Shown here: piece after piece, positions 1 to 6,254 of the stretch
Layout: the number at the start of each line of letters is the position of its first letter
How positions within the stretch are numbered: the stretch's first letter is position 1
Assembly (NCBI GenBank): GCA_905369775.1
Contig: CAJPJR010000019.1
Span: 1 to 34,471 of the forward strand
Direction of reading: 5' to 3'
DNA from: Prevotellaceae bacterium UBA1746
GTDB lineage: Bacteria > Bacteroidota > Bacteroidia > Bacteroidales > Bacteroidaceae
Length of the DNA stretch: 34,471 nucleotides
Notes under the pieces: model-generated
What the model was told of the DNA's origin: nothing
Seen by the model: only the letters and a program-made list of their open reading frames with translations
The model's database searches: none
Translations under genes and position numbers: made by a program

Positions 1-127
1 TAATTTCTTTGCTTCGAAGGAAATCAGAGGCGTGACAGCAGTGCAATATCAGTGCAATAATTAGGTCGTTTTTTAATTGTCACTTCATAATCAAGGCCTT
101 TCGACAAATATCTACTTTTCATATTGC
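1..127. repeat. Terminal direct repeat, left copy
   Basis: These 127 bases are identical to the last 127 bases of the window. A perfect repeat of exactly 127 bp is what a de Bruijn assembler with k=127 leaves on a circular contig, so I read it as an assembly overlap and not as a biological terminal repeat. The first 35 bases are the 3' end of the repressor gene, which is complete at the other end of the window. Confidence 0.95.
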
Positions 128-319
128 GACACAATCAAAACCTTTGCAGTTCCCTCGTGAATTTGTTTTTTAGCCCACTCTTCCCGCTACAACGGCGGTT
201 TCAGTAGGTATCGGACGATGAAAACAGCGGTTGTCAGTCCGAAAAAAAAACGGCTTGCTTGCACAAACTTGCACATTTCTGCACAACGCCGTGCAAATAC
301 CGTGCAAGAGCCGTGCAAA
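39..319. other. Candidate attP / integrase arm-site region with GTGCAA boxes
   Basis: The gap between repressor and integrase holds eight short boxes. Two direct copies of CAGTGCAATA sit at 39-48 and 50-59, 11 bp apart. Just before the integrase start, three TTGCACA-type boxes (259-265, 269-275, and 279-285 as CTGCACA) are 10 bp apart. They are followed by three inverted CCGTGCAA boxes (289, 300, 311) 11 bp apart. Helical spacing and a two-sided arrangement around about 200 bp resemble arm-type sites of tyrosine recombinases, and the last boxes could also let the integrase or an excisionase regulate the integrase gene. No core crossover site could be defined. The sequence in between is AT-rich and has no other gene. 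Confidence 0.5.
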
Positions 320-330
320 ATCAAAGACAC

Positions 331-1494
331 ATGGCTACCGTAAAGTATTATCTCGACACCCGTGCCACAAAGCCCGGTTGTCCCGCTCCGATTCGCTTGG
401 CTATTCGCATTTGCAACAGCGCCGCCTATCTCACCACGGGCGTTTGCGTGCTCCCCTCTGAGTGGAATGCCACACTGGGCAAAGTGGTGGCGAACCGGCG
501 CCGTCAATTTCTCAACGACTACCTGGAACAGTTTCGAATGCAGGTGGTCAATCTGATGTTTGACCTCAAGCTCAAGGGCGAACTCTACACGCTCTCGGCT
601 CGTCAAATACGTGATCGCTATCTGAGCAGCGTGGCAAAGACGGTGGCGCCTCGGTTTTACGACTGGGCGCTGGAGCAGGCCGAAACGAAAGGCGCCGTGC
701 GGCGTTCAAGCATACTGGGCATGTTGCGCCATCTTGTGCTCTTCGAACCTCGTGTGCGCGAATGGTCGTTTGACGACTTCACTCCTCGCTTCTTGCGCGA
801 CTTGCAAAGCCACCTATTGCAGCAGGGGCTCAAGCACAACTCTGTGGTGCACTACTTGACCGACCTCCGTTGTTTGTTTCGCACGGCGCGTATCGATGAG
901 CTGATGACCAAAGACCCGTTTCGCGGGCTGCCGCTGCGCCGTGAAGCCACGCGAAAGCGTTCGCTCTCACTCGATGATCTGCGTCTGCTCTTCGCTTTGC
1001 GTCCTTCCAACGCGCTGCAAACTGTGGCGCTCGACGTGTTTCGGCTCTCTTTTCTCCTGATCGGAATGAATCCCGTGGATATTGTGGCGCTGGGTGCGCC
1101 GGTGAACGGGCGTGTGGAGTACCGTCGCGCAAAGACCGGGCGGCTCTACTCGGTGAAGTTGGAGCCTGAAGCCCTGGCCCTGATCGAAAAGTATCGCGGT
1201 GCGGGGGCTCGTCTGCTGGAGTTCGGGCGTGTCTTGCCCTACAAGAGCTTTTTAATGCGTGTGACTCGCGGCCTGCATTCGCTCGACGTGCCGTTTGCCT
1301 CGGAACTCACCATCTATTGGGCGCGCCACACGTGGGCTACGTTGGCGGCGGGGCTCGATGTGCCGAAAGACACCATCGCCGCGGCGCTGGGACACGGTGG
1401 AAACACCGTCACGGACGTGTATATTGACTTTGACCGGCGAAAGGTAGACGCGGCAAACCGCCGTGTGATCGACCTCGTGCTGCACGGCGAATGA
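331..1494 (+). CDS. int: Tyrosine recombinase (phage integrase)
   Basis: Site-specific recombinase of 387 residues that would insert and excise the phage genome. The N-terminal part (about residues 1-90) is the arm-binding domain typical of Bacteroidota integrases, a SAM-like core-binding domain follows, and the catalytic domain occupies roughly residues 210-387. Visible catalytic elements are the beta-hairpin lysine (RRAKTGR), R332 in YWARHTWAT, H355 in LGHGG and the nucleophile Y364 in TDVYIDF. The usual box I arginine and the first histidine of HxxR are not obvious; the corresponding stretches read LIGMN and YWAR. The start at 331 is chosen because the family begins with a short MATVKYYL-like strand; an in-frame ATG at 259 would extend into the box array. 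The gene runs opposite to the late genes and ends at a strong hairpin terminator. Confidence 0.92.
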   Translation: MATVKYYLDTRATKPGCPAPIRLAIRICNSAAYLTTGVCVLPSEWNATLGKVVANRRRQFLNDYLEQFRMQVVNLMFDLKLKGELYTLSARQIRDRYLSSVAKTVAPRFYDWALEQAETKGAVRRSSILGMLRHLVLFEPRVREWSFDDFTPRFLRDLQSHLLQQGLKHNSVVHYLTDLRCLFRTARIDELMTKDPFRGLPLRREATRKRSLSLDDLRLLFALRPSNALQTVALDVFRLSFLLIGMNPVDIVALGAPVNGRVEYRRAKTGRLYSVKLEPEALALIEKYRGAGARLLEFGRVLPYKSFLMRVTRGLHSLDVPFASELTIYWARHTWATLAAGLDVPKDTIAAALGHGGNTVTDVYIDFDRRKVDAANRRVIDLVLHGE

Positions 1495-1514
1495 GCCGCC
1501 GCGGGCTGAAGAGC

Positions 1515-1555
1515 GCGCCGCGCCTCGGGTTTGTCCCCCGGGGCGCGGCGCTTTT
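1515..1555 (+). terminator. Rho-independent terminator of the integrase gene
   Basis: A 15-bp GC-rich stem (1515-1529 with 1537-1551, one G-T pair) has a 7-nt loop and is followed by TTTT at 1552-1555. It begins 20 bp after the integrase stop and sits where rightward integrase and leftward accessory transcripts converge. No T-run is seen for the opposite strand. Confidence 0.85.
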
Positions 1556-1606
1556 GTGTTCCGACCTTTTTCGTGACACCGCGAAAATGGGCTGTCACAC
1601 GGGCGG

Positions 1607-1747
1607 TCAATGCGCTCGGGGGCGCCGTTCTTTGCGCGTCCACCTCCTGATGAGCAGCTTGATGTAGACGCTGCACGGGGCGAACAAATCAAGATAATGC
1701 TTGACTATGCGCTGTTGCATTCGTTTCTTGCGTTGTCTCTTCTTCAT
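1607..1747 (-). CDS. Small basic protein, 46 residues
   Basis: A 46-residue frame, strongly basic at both ends (starts MKKRQRKKRM, ends RRPRAH), with a hydrophobic middle (LDLFAPCSVYIKLLI). Function unknown. Its first ten codons closely resemble those of the preceding small gene (MNRRQRKKRY), with mostly silent or conservative changes, suggesting a local duplication or a shared gene start. It overlaps the end of that gene in another frame. As the last gene of the 2647-to-1607 cassette it would end just before the integrase terminator. Evidence is limited to position and the paralogous start. Confidence 0.4.
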   Translation of the reverse strand: MKKRQRKKRMQQRIVKHYLDLFAPCSVYIKLLIRRWTRKERRPRAH

Positions 1748-1895
1748 GATCCCGTGGCTCGGTGGAGTTGTGGCGCTTGATGCGGTGAAATATGACTTGC
1801 ACCTCGAAGACGCCTTGCATGTGGCTGTGGAGAAACGAAACGGTCTGCCTGATGAGCTGCGTCTTGTATCGTTTCTTTCGTTGTCGTCTATTCAT
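1689..1895 (-). CDS. Small basic hypothetical protein, 68 residues
   Basis: Starts with a very basic stretch (MNRRQRKKRYK) and has a hydrophilic C-terminus. No family recognised. The start codon overlaps the stop of the gene before it by 8 nt, the same overlap seen at three other gene pairs in this genome, which supports it as a translated member of the leftward cassette. It shares a near-identical N-terminus with the next small frame, and the two overlap by 59 nt, so only one of them may be real. Confidence 0.45.
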   Translation of the reverse strand: MNRRQRKKRYKTQLIRQTVSFLHSHMQGVFEVQVIFHRIKRHNSTEPRDHEEETTQETNATAHSQALS

Positions 1896-2091
1896 TGTCT
1901 CGGTTCTTGGAGAAACTCTTGCGAGCGCGAAAGGCTTGCAGTGATTCGAACGAACGGTAAGCGTCGATCACGTTGCGGGGATTAAAGTAGGCGAAAAGCT
2001 TGCAAAGGAACAGGGCTTCGTCCTCGGGTGGAATGGCCAAAACGATTTTCTTAATGTCGATTTCCACGTTTACTTTGATGACTTCACTCAT
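1888..2091 (-). CDS. Hypothetical protein, 67 residues
   Basis: Small protein with an N-terminal beta-strand-like segment (EVIKVNVEIDIKKIVLAI), an acidic turn, and a helix ending in basic residues. No family recognised. The start at 2091 is chosen because it forms an ATGA overlap with the preceding stop; the frame stays open upstream only as a shadow of that gene. Third gene of a compact leftward cassette between the integrase and the toxin-antitoxin pair. Confidence 0.6.
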   Translation of the reverse strand: MSEVIKVNVEIDIKKIVLAIPPEDEALFLCKLFAYFNPRNVIDAYRSFESLQAFRARKSFSKNRDNE

Positions 2092-2330
2092 GGCTGTGCG
2101 GGGTTGGTTTCGTTTGTTTCGTCGGGGTGGGCAAACATGTCCGTCATCTGTCTGCCGGTTGGCAGGAGCAGTTGTAGGAACATGGCGGTTTCGTGGAATG
2201 AGAGCCCGTCTTCCGTTCCGGCTGCGATGGCGCCGTAAAGTTCGGAAAGGAGTTGTGCTATCATTTTGGGCTCCCACCACCCCGTTTCGTCGACGATGTG
2301 CATGCGTTTGTGTTCATCGAAATAGATCAT
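2088..2330 (-). CDS. Hypothetical protein, 80 residues
   Basis: Acidic small soluble protein, mostly helical in appearance (KMIAQLLSELYGAIAAG), no signal peptide or membrane segment. No family recognised. ATGA overlaps on both sides (with 2327 upstream and 2091 downstream) show tight translational coupling in the leftward cassette. Confidence 0.65.
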   Translation of the reverse strand: MIYFDEHKRMHIVDETGWWEPKMIAQLLSELYGAIAAGTEDGLSFHETAMFLQLLLPTGRQMTDMFAHPDETNETNPAQP

Positions 2331-2647
2331 CGTGCACCTCCTTCCTCGTTGAGATCGTCGTCTGCTCGGTCTATGTGGTGGCCGTCGTTGTCAATCTGCG
2401 CGTCGATGGCGGCAAATGCGCGCCGTGCGATGAGCAGGCCGGCGATGATGAGCGCTGCGCCGGTGATGACGTTTTGGGCAAAGAAAGCGGTGGAGAAAAT
2501 GCAGCAGCCGATGATGAGCTCTGTTGCGAGTGTGCGCGAAATGTTGGCTCCTGTGAGCTCGTGGGCGAACTGTGAGCGACGGTTCATGTAGCGTTTCACG
2601 CTGCGTTCTAGGCGGGCAAAGGCCCCGGGTCTGTGGTTTAATTTCAT
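2327..2647 (-). CDS. Small two-helix membrane protein, 106 residues
   Basis: The N-terminal 35 residues are basic and probably cytoplasmic. Two hydrophobic helices follow at about 41-58 (TELIIGCCIFSTAFFAQ) and 60-77 (ITGAALIIAGLLIA), then an acidic tail rich in Asp and His. Inferred to be an inner-membrane protein. First gene of the cassette, with a long leader and inverted repeats directly upstream. A second holin, a superinfection-exclusion protein or another lysogenic membrane protein are all possible from size and topology; nothing in the sequence decides between them, and a clear holin gene exists elsewhere (22.3 kb). Confidence 0.65.
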   Translation of the reverse strand: MKLNHRPGAFARLERSVKRYMNRRSQFAHELTGANISRTLATELIIGCCIFSTAFFAQNVITGAALIIAGLLIARRAFAAIDAQIDNDGHHIDRADDDLNEEGGAR

Positions 2648-2660
2648 CGTGTGATGAGTT

Positions 2661-2718
2661 GTTTGTTAGCATTGGGCGGTATACAAAGAAACGGCCGCCG
2701 TTTCCGTTGCTAACAAAC
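2661..2718. repeat. Nested inverted repeats upstream of the small-gene cassette
   Basis: Perfect 11-bp arms GTTTGTTAGCA (2661-2671) and TGCTAACAAAC (2708-2718) enclose a second perfect inverted repeat AAACGG-CCG-CCGTTT (2689-2703). The element ends 13 bp before the start codon of the membrane-protein gene, so as RNA it would place that start next to a stem, and as DNA it could be an operator. No T-run follows it on either strand, so it is not a simple terminator. Confidence 0.6.
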
Positions 2719-3033
2719 TTCGTCTGACCCGAGGGACAAATAAAATTTCGGAAAGGCGGCCGCTATGACGAACATAGCTGTCGTAAAGTCGATAAGATGA
2801 TGGTCGGGGCGGTTCGCCTATACTGACGAAACATGCCCGCCGTGGGCGAGCATTTGACCGAATGCCCTACGGAGTCGCGATGACTGTTTAAGTTTGCACT
2901 GCAAAGGTGCGAACTCTTTTTTGTTTGGCAAAGCGTTCGTGCGTTTTTCTTGGTTTCGGTGTGCGTTTTGACGGTGGGTGTCAAAACGGATGCGGGCGTG
3001 GTGGGTTGGAAGTTGGGGGCTGTTGACGAAAAC
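2719..3033. other. Noncoding leader/promoter stretch
   Basis: About 315 bases without a supportable gene. A leftward promoter is seen at 2902-2932 (separate entry), which makes the stretch to its left an approximately 250-nt leader for the small-gene cassette. A few frames of about 20 codons exist on the minus strand, but nothing marks them as real. Confidence 0.5.
2902..2932 (-). promoter_or_regulatory. Bacteroidota-type promoter for the small-gene cassette
   Basis: On the minus strand a TTTG box (2929-2932) is followed after 19 bp by CACCTTTG (2902-2909), one base off the TAnnTTTG consensus. Transcription would begin near 2895 and read leftward through the inverted repeats into the 2647 gene. 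This gives the cassette transcription independent of the tail operon, as expected for genes expressed in the lysogen. Confidence 0.5.
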
Positions 3034-3083
3034 GCCCCCGCTTTCGGTGGAAAACGGGGGGCGGTGGGTGAAAAGGCGGGGGC
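3034..3083 (-). terminator. Probable terminator after the toxin-like gene
   Basis: Just past the stop codon, a GC-rich stem can form either between 3035-3040 and 3055-3060 (CCCCCG/CGGGGG) or between 3034-3041 and 3076-3083 (GCCCCCGC/GCGGGGGC). On the minus strand it is followed by CGTTTTCG, a weak T-run. Confidence 0.4.
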
Positions 3084-3532
3084 TACTTTTTTCGCATGTT
3101 GGTGAATTGTGCAATCTCTTCGTTCAGTTTTGAAATCTCTTCCTCCTTGGGATAGAGTCCTTTGAGCAAGACTAAGGGCAAACCGATGATATTGGCAGTG
3201 GTTGTGCCCAAAAGAGCGATGAGCACGCCGCTTTGTATGGTAATCACACTTGCACCACACAGAGTCAGGATGAGGAGAACAACCAGCAGCCAAACGGAAA
3301 CGACAACCATCACCCATACAGCTGAATACTTTCTCAATGTGCTTGTGTCGCTGTATCTGTTGAGTACAGAGGCTATGGAATCAATTTTGGCAGTCATACT
3401 AAATTGTTCCATGGCGCGCTCTATGAGCTCCTCATTGTTGCTACTCACCTCAATGTCTTCTTCAATGTTTTCTTCGGTCTCGCACTCGTATTGCAGCTCT
3501 TCACTGATCAAATCTTCGAGAAATTCATCCAT
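3083..3532 (-). CDS. Two-helix membrane protein, probable toxin of a PanAT-like pair
   Basis: A 149-residue protein. The first 45 residues are highly acidic, followed by an amphipathic segment and two hydrophobic helices at about 71-92 (YSAVWVMVVVSVWLLVVLLI) and 100-124, the second containing the threonine run GTTTANIIG. A short charged coiled tail closes it. The start at 3532 overlaps the antitoxin stop by 8 nt (an ATG at 3580 would overlap it by 56). Position directly downstream of and overlapping a Panacea-domain gene is the classic arrangement of Panacea antitoxin-toxin pairs, some of whose toxins act on membranes. Toxicity is inferred from gene context and topology alone; a lysogenic membrane effector without toxin role is the alternative. 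Confidence 0.6.
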   Translation of the reverse strand: MDEFLEDLISEELQYECETEENIEEDIEVSSNNEELIERAMEQFSMTAKIDSIASVLNRYSDTSTLRKYSAVWVMVVVSVWLLVVLLILTLCGASVITIQSGVLIALLGTTTANIIGLPLVLLKGLYPKEEEISKLNEEIAQFTNMRKK

Positions 3533-4073
3533 GTTGCTGTTGTTCTTTTGCGATTCGCCGTGCACGCGCTCTTTTTGCAATGCGCTCTGTCAAATTGAGG
3601 AAAAAGAGTTTAGTGAGAATATCGGGGATGATGTTGTTTTGCCCCTCCACATAGTATCGCTGCCAGGGTGTGCCTTTAATATGGAGCATGTCCACCAACT
3701 GTCCACCGCTGTAATGCCCGAAATTGTTTAAGGCGGCTTGGCATGCCTTTTTCAGTTCTTCGTCTTCGAGCATGGGGGTCTTCACTTCAAAGTCTTTGCC
3801 GTCGTCTTTTGGTACGAAGACGGTGGTGGGCTTGTCGATGTTGTCCTTACCGTAAGATTTGAAGGAGTGATACACGGATGGGATGACGGGGCCGTACCGC
3901 CACGCTTCGACGCGGTCGAAACGGGGGTTGAGTGCGCTGCGATTACACAATGCGAGCATGTAGCCGTGGGCGATGTAGACAAGCTTCATGAGCTTGAGCG
4001 GCTGCAACTTCATACCTTTCTCTTTTGCGAGCTCAAGTAGGTAGTTTGCCACTGCGAGTGCGTCGGGTTTCAT
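3525..4073 (-). CDS. panA: Panacea-domain (SocA/GepA-like) antitoxin
   Basis: A 182-residue cytoplasmic protein with the features of the Panacea (DUF4065) domain: the N-terminal MKPDALAVANYLLELA helix, LQPLKLMKLVYIAHGYML, AWRYGPVIPSVYHSFKSYG and a C-terminal YSGGQLVDMLHIKGTPW segment. The family includes the SocA proteolytic adaptor/antitoxin and the PanA antitoxins, which neutralise very varied toxins. The C-terminal tail is Lys/Arg-rich. The start at 4073 is preferred because the upstream in-frame ATG would lie inside the promoter/initially transcribed region. Its overlap with the downstream membrane gene and its own candidate promoter make a two-gene unit placed after the tail genes, a typical accessory (moron) position. 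Confidence 0.85.
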   Translation of the reverse strand: MKPDALAVANYLLELAKEKGMKLQPLKLMKLVYIAHGYMLALCNRSALNPRFDRVEAWRYGPVIPSVYHSFKSYGKDNIDKPTTVFVPKDDGKDFEVKTPMLEDEELKKACQAALNNFGHYSGGQLVDMLHIKGTPWQRYYVEGQNNIIPDILTKLFFLNLTERIAKRARARRIAKEQQQHG

Positions 4074-4106
4074 GAGGGCTATTGTTATTATTATTGTTAT
4101 CTGCGG

Positions 4107-4114
4107 CAAAGATA
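4107..4114 (-). promoter_or_regulatory. Candidate promoter of the antitoxin-toxin pair
   Basis: The minus strand has TATCTTTG, a full match to the Bacteroidota -7 element, 33 bp before the antitoxin start. No good -33 TTTG is seen. The initially transcribed region (ATAACAATAATAATAACAAT) closely resembles that after the early promoter at 33.9 kb (ATAATAATAATAATAACAAC), which supports both as real transcription starts. The tail-tip gene ends 45 bp upstream. Confidence 0.5.
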
Positions 4115-4158
4115 AGGATAAAACGGCATGCACCGACGGGCTTGTGTCTTAATAATTT

Positions 4159-6243
4159 TCACTCTGCTTCGTGGAAATAGCCTTTGACGAGTCGTTCGGT
4201 GCCCTTTTCTGTGACGCTGAATTCGAGTTTGCGGCAAAGGTAACGTCGGCCCCCGATGATGTAGACGTCTTCGGGTTTGAAGTCGCCGCGGTCGATGAAC
4301 GAGACGACGCGCTGCACGGCGGTGTCGGGCGGGGTGTAGCCCGAAAAGACGGTCTGCTCCATGCTCTGCTCGGGGTTGGGGTCGGGTGTTTCGTCGGGTC
4401 GCAAACCTTTGTAGTTGAGTAGCAGCCTGAATGAGGGTGCGCCGTGCAGTTTTATGTTCTCCTGCTCCACGTAAAAGGGGTTTCCACACGCTGCCGGTAT
4501 GTAGTCGGGGTGCTCTGCCTCCGAGTGGACGGGCTGCTGCATGCCCTCTTCGTAGTAAGCCACTTCGATGACGTCGCGCGCCTTGGGCTCGCTCTGCGCG
4601 GTGTCGCTGTTTTTGGGATAAAGCACGTCGTGCACCGAAAGAATACCACCGCCGTCGGGGTCTCGCACGGTGTCGGCCGTCGCCATGATGGCCGTGGGGT
4701 CTGAAAAGTCGGCGCGCTCGTCGTATCGGCGGCTCTTTTCGTTCCAAAGCAGCGCTACGTAACGAACGCCCTTGGCCGGCACGGCGGTCTGTACCGGCAC
4801 GATTCGCAGTTCCACGTCGGGCTTGGGGCGTTTCGCGCCGCTTTTGCGGTTGGGGAAACGCCCGCCCATGGGGTCAATCACCTCCAACTGCCACTGTTCG
4901 GTTGCGTGAATGCGAAAATAGGCGTGGCGAAATCCCGTCTTGGCGTTGGTGATGATATATTCCTTTGTGAAGGCATACAGGTTGCCTCCGGGGCTGAAAT
5001 CATTTCCCCGGCCTGCGTTTTTGACGGCCTGCAAGTCGGGCTCGATTGTGCACTTTAGCTTCTGCTCCATGTCCTCGGGCAACTGCATTCGCTTGTCGAC
5101 CTCGGCAAATTTGTAAACCACGTTGGCCCCGGCGGTGTCTTTGCGCTCGGCGTTCTCCTCGACGGTGGCCGTGTACTCGTCGAGTGGCTGCGTGATGAGG
5201 TGGGTTTTCGCGCCGTCGCCGTATGCATTGCGTTTTCGGACGATGCGTGCGCGCCGCCCCTCGGTGGTGATGAGCACGCCAAAGAAGTTTTGCACCTCGC
5301 GAATGAACTCCTTGACCGTCCAGTGGGGTAACATGTGAGCGATGTGCACCGTCTTTCTGCAATTCGCCACAATGATCCGCTCCTGCCATGTGCCCCTGAT
5401 GGCATTGTCCTCGGGGCTGATGTCGAAACCAAGCGCTTTGAGCAGCCGTTCGACCACGACGACGAGAAAGGGCTGCGGGGCAAAGGCGGTGTCGCTCGGC
5501 AAGTGCTCTTGTTGGTTGGCGTCGACAAAGCTCCCCTCGGCGGGGAAAGGCGCGATGCGTCGGCCGTCGTTTGTCATCTCATAGACTTTCGCTCCTTTGT
5601 CGACTCCGATGTATTTGCCCCGCCGTCCCCAGTAGACCACGGCTCGCTCGTTGGCCGTCACCTTGTCGGCGGTGGAATAGATGGGAATCACCACGGTCTC
5701 CGCGTCTCCGTCGCGCCCGCGGTGTGTGAGCTCTCCGTGGAGCCACATGGCGCGGACGTCGTAATAGAAAACAAAGTCGGCGTTGGGTTTCTTCTCACGA
5801 TATGCCTTTTCGAAGACGCTTCCCAGCCCTCCGATTGCGGAGAATCCCCGCTCGTCCTTCGTGATGATGTTGTGCAACTCATCAATATATAGGTCTTCGC
5901 CGTCGGCGTTTTTGCTCGCGTCGTTGAGCGCCGAACGTCCTGCCAGCAGCTGAATTTTCACTCCCTCGTTGTCCACCGACGACACGCGCGCCGTGCCTTC
6001 GATGTGCAGCGGCGGTGCGACCAGCACAAAGGGCCAGCGCTTGGCAGTGAGTTCGGCTTTGAGCACGTCGGCGCGGTGTATGGGTCCGAAAATGCGTTGA
6101 TTGTCGGCGCACCCTTCGAGTGGCAAAGCCACCTCCAGGGTGTAAGTGCCGGCGTCGGTGAAGAGAGGATTTTCGGCTGTGACCTTGATTTGTGTGTCGG
6201 TTGGGAGCACGGCCTGTCGGCCGTCGATATAAAGGTTTGTCAT
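4159..6243 (-). CDS. Tail-tip / baseplate-hub-like protein
   Basis: A 694-residue protein placed directly after the tape measure gene (11-bp gap), where the distal tail and hub proteins of siphoviruses are encoded. It opens with a beta-rich segment (MTNLYIDGRQAVLPTDTQIKV) and a stretch dealing with TYTLEVALPLEG, as in Bacteroidales phage proteins of this position. The remainder looks beta-rich with aromatic patches, and the C-terminus contains IIGGRRYLCRKLEFSVTEKG. No catalytic motif is visible. The role is inferred from position and size. It is the last gene of the late operon before the toxin-antitoxin promoter. Confidence 0.6.
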   Translation of the reverse strand: MTNLYIDGRQAVLPTDTQIKVTAENPLFTDAGTYTLEVALPLEGCADNQRIFGPIHRADVLKAELTAKRWPFVLVAPPLHIEGTARVSSVDNEGVKIQLLAGRSALNDASKNADGEDLYIDELHNIITKDERGFSAIGGLGSVFEKAYREKKPNADFVFYYDVRAMWLHGELTHRGRDGDAETVVIPIYSTADKVTANERAVVYWGRRGKYIGVDKGAKVYEMTNDGRRIAPFPAEGSFVDANQQEHLPSDTAFAPQPFLVVVVERLLKALGFDISPEDNAIRGTWQERIIVANCRKTVHIAHMLPHWTVKEFIREVQNFFGVLITTEGRRARIVRKRNAYGDGAKTHLITQPLDEYTATVEENAERKDTAGANVVYKFAEVDKRMQLPEDMEQKLKCTIEPDLQAVKNAGRGNDFSPGGNLYAFTKEYIITNAKTGFRHAYFRIHATEQWQLEVIDPMGGRFPNRKSGAKRPKPDVELRIVPVQTAVPAKGVRYVALLWNEKSRRYDERADFSDPTAIMATADTVRDPDGGGILSVHDVLYPKNSDTAQSEPKARDVIEVAYYEEGMQQPVHSEAEHPDYIPAACGNPFYVEQENIKLHGAPSFRLLLNYKGLRPDETPDPNPEQSMEQTVFSGYTPPDTAVQRVVSFIDRGDFKPEDVYIIGGRRYLCRKLEFSVTEKGTERLVKGYFHEAE

Positions 6244-6254
6244 GCGAGACGTTT

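Noticed and set aside
2763..3317. Minus-strand frame of 184 codons before the small-gene cassette
   Set aside because: It runs antiphase through the toxin-like gene, terminator and promoter, and has no sensible domain structure.
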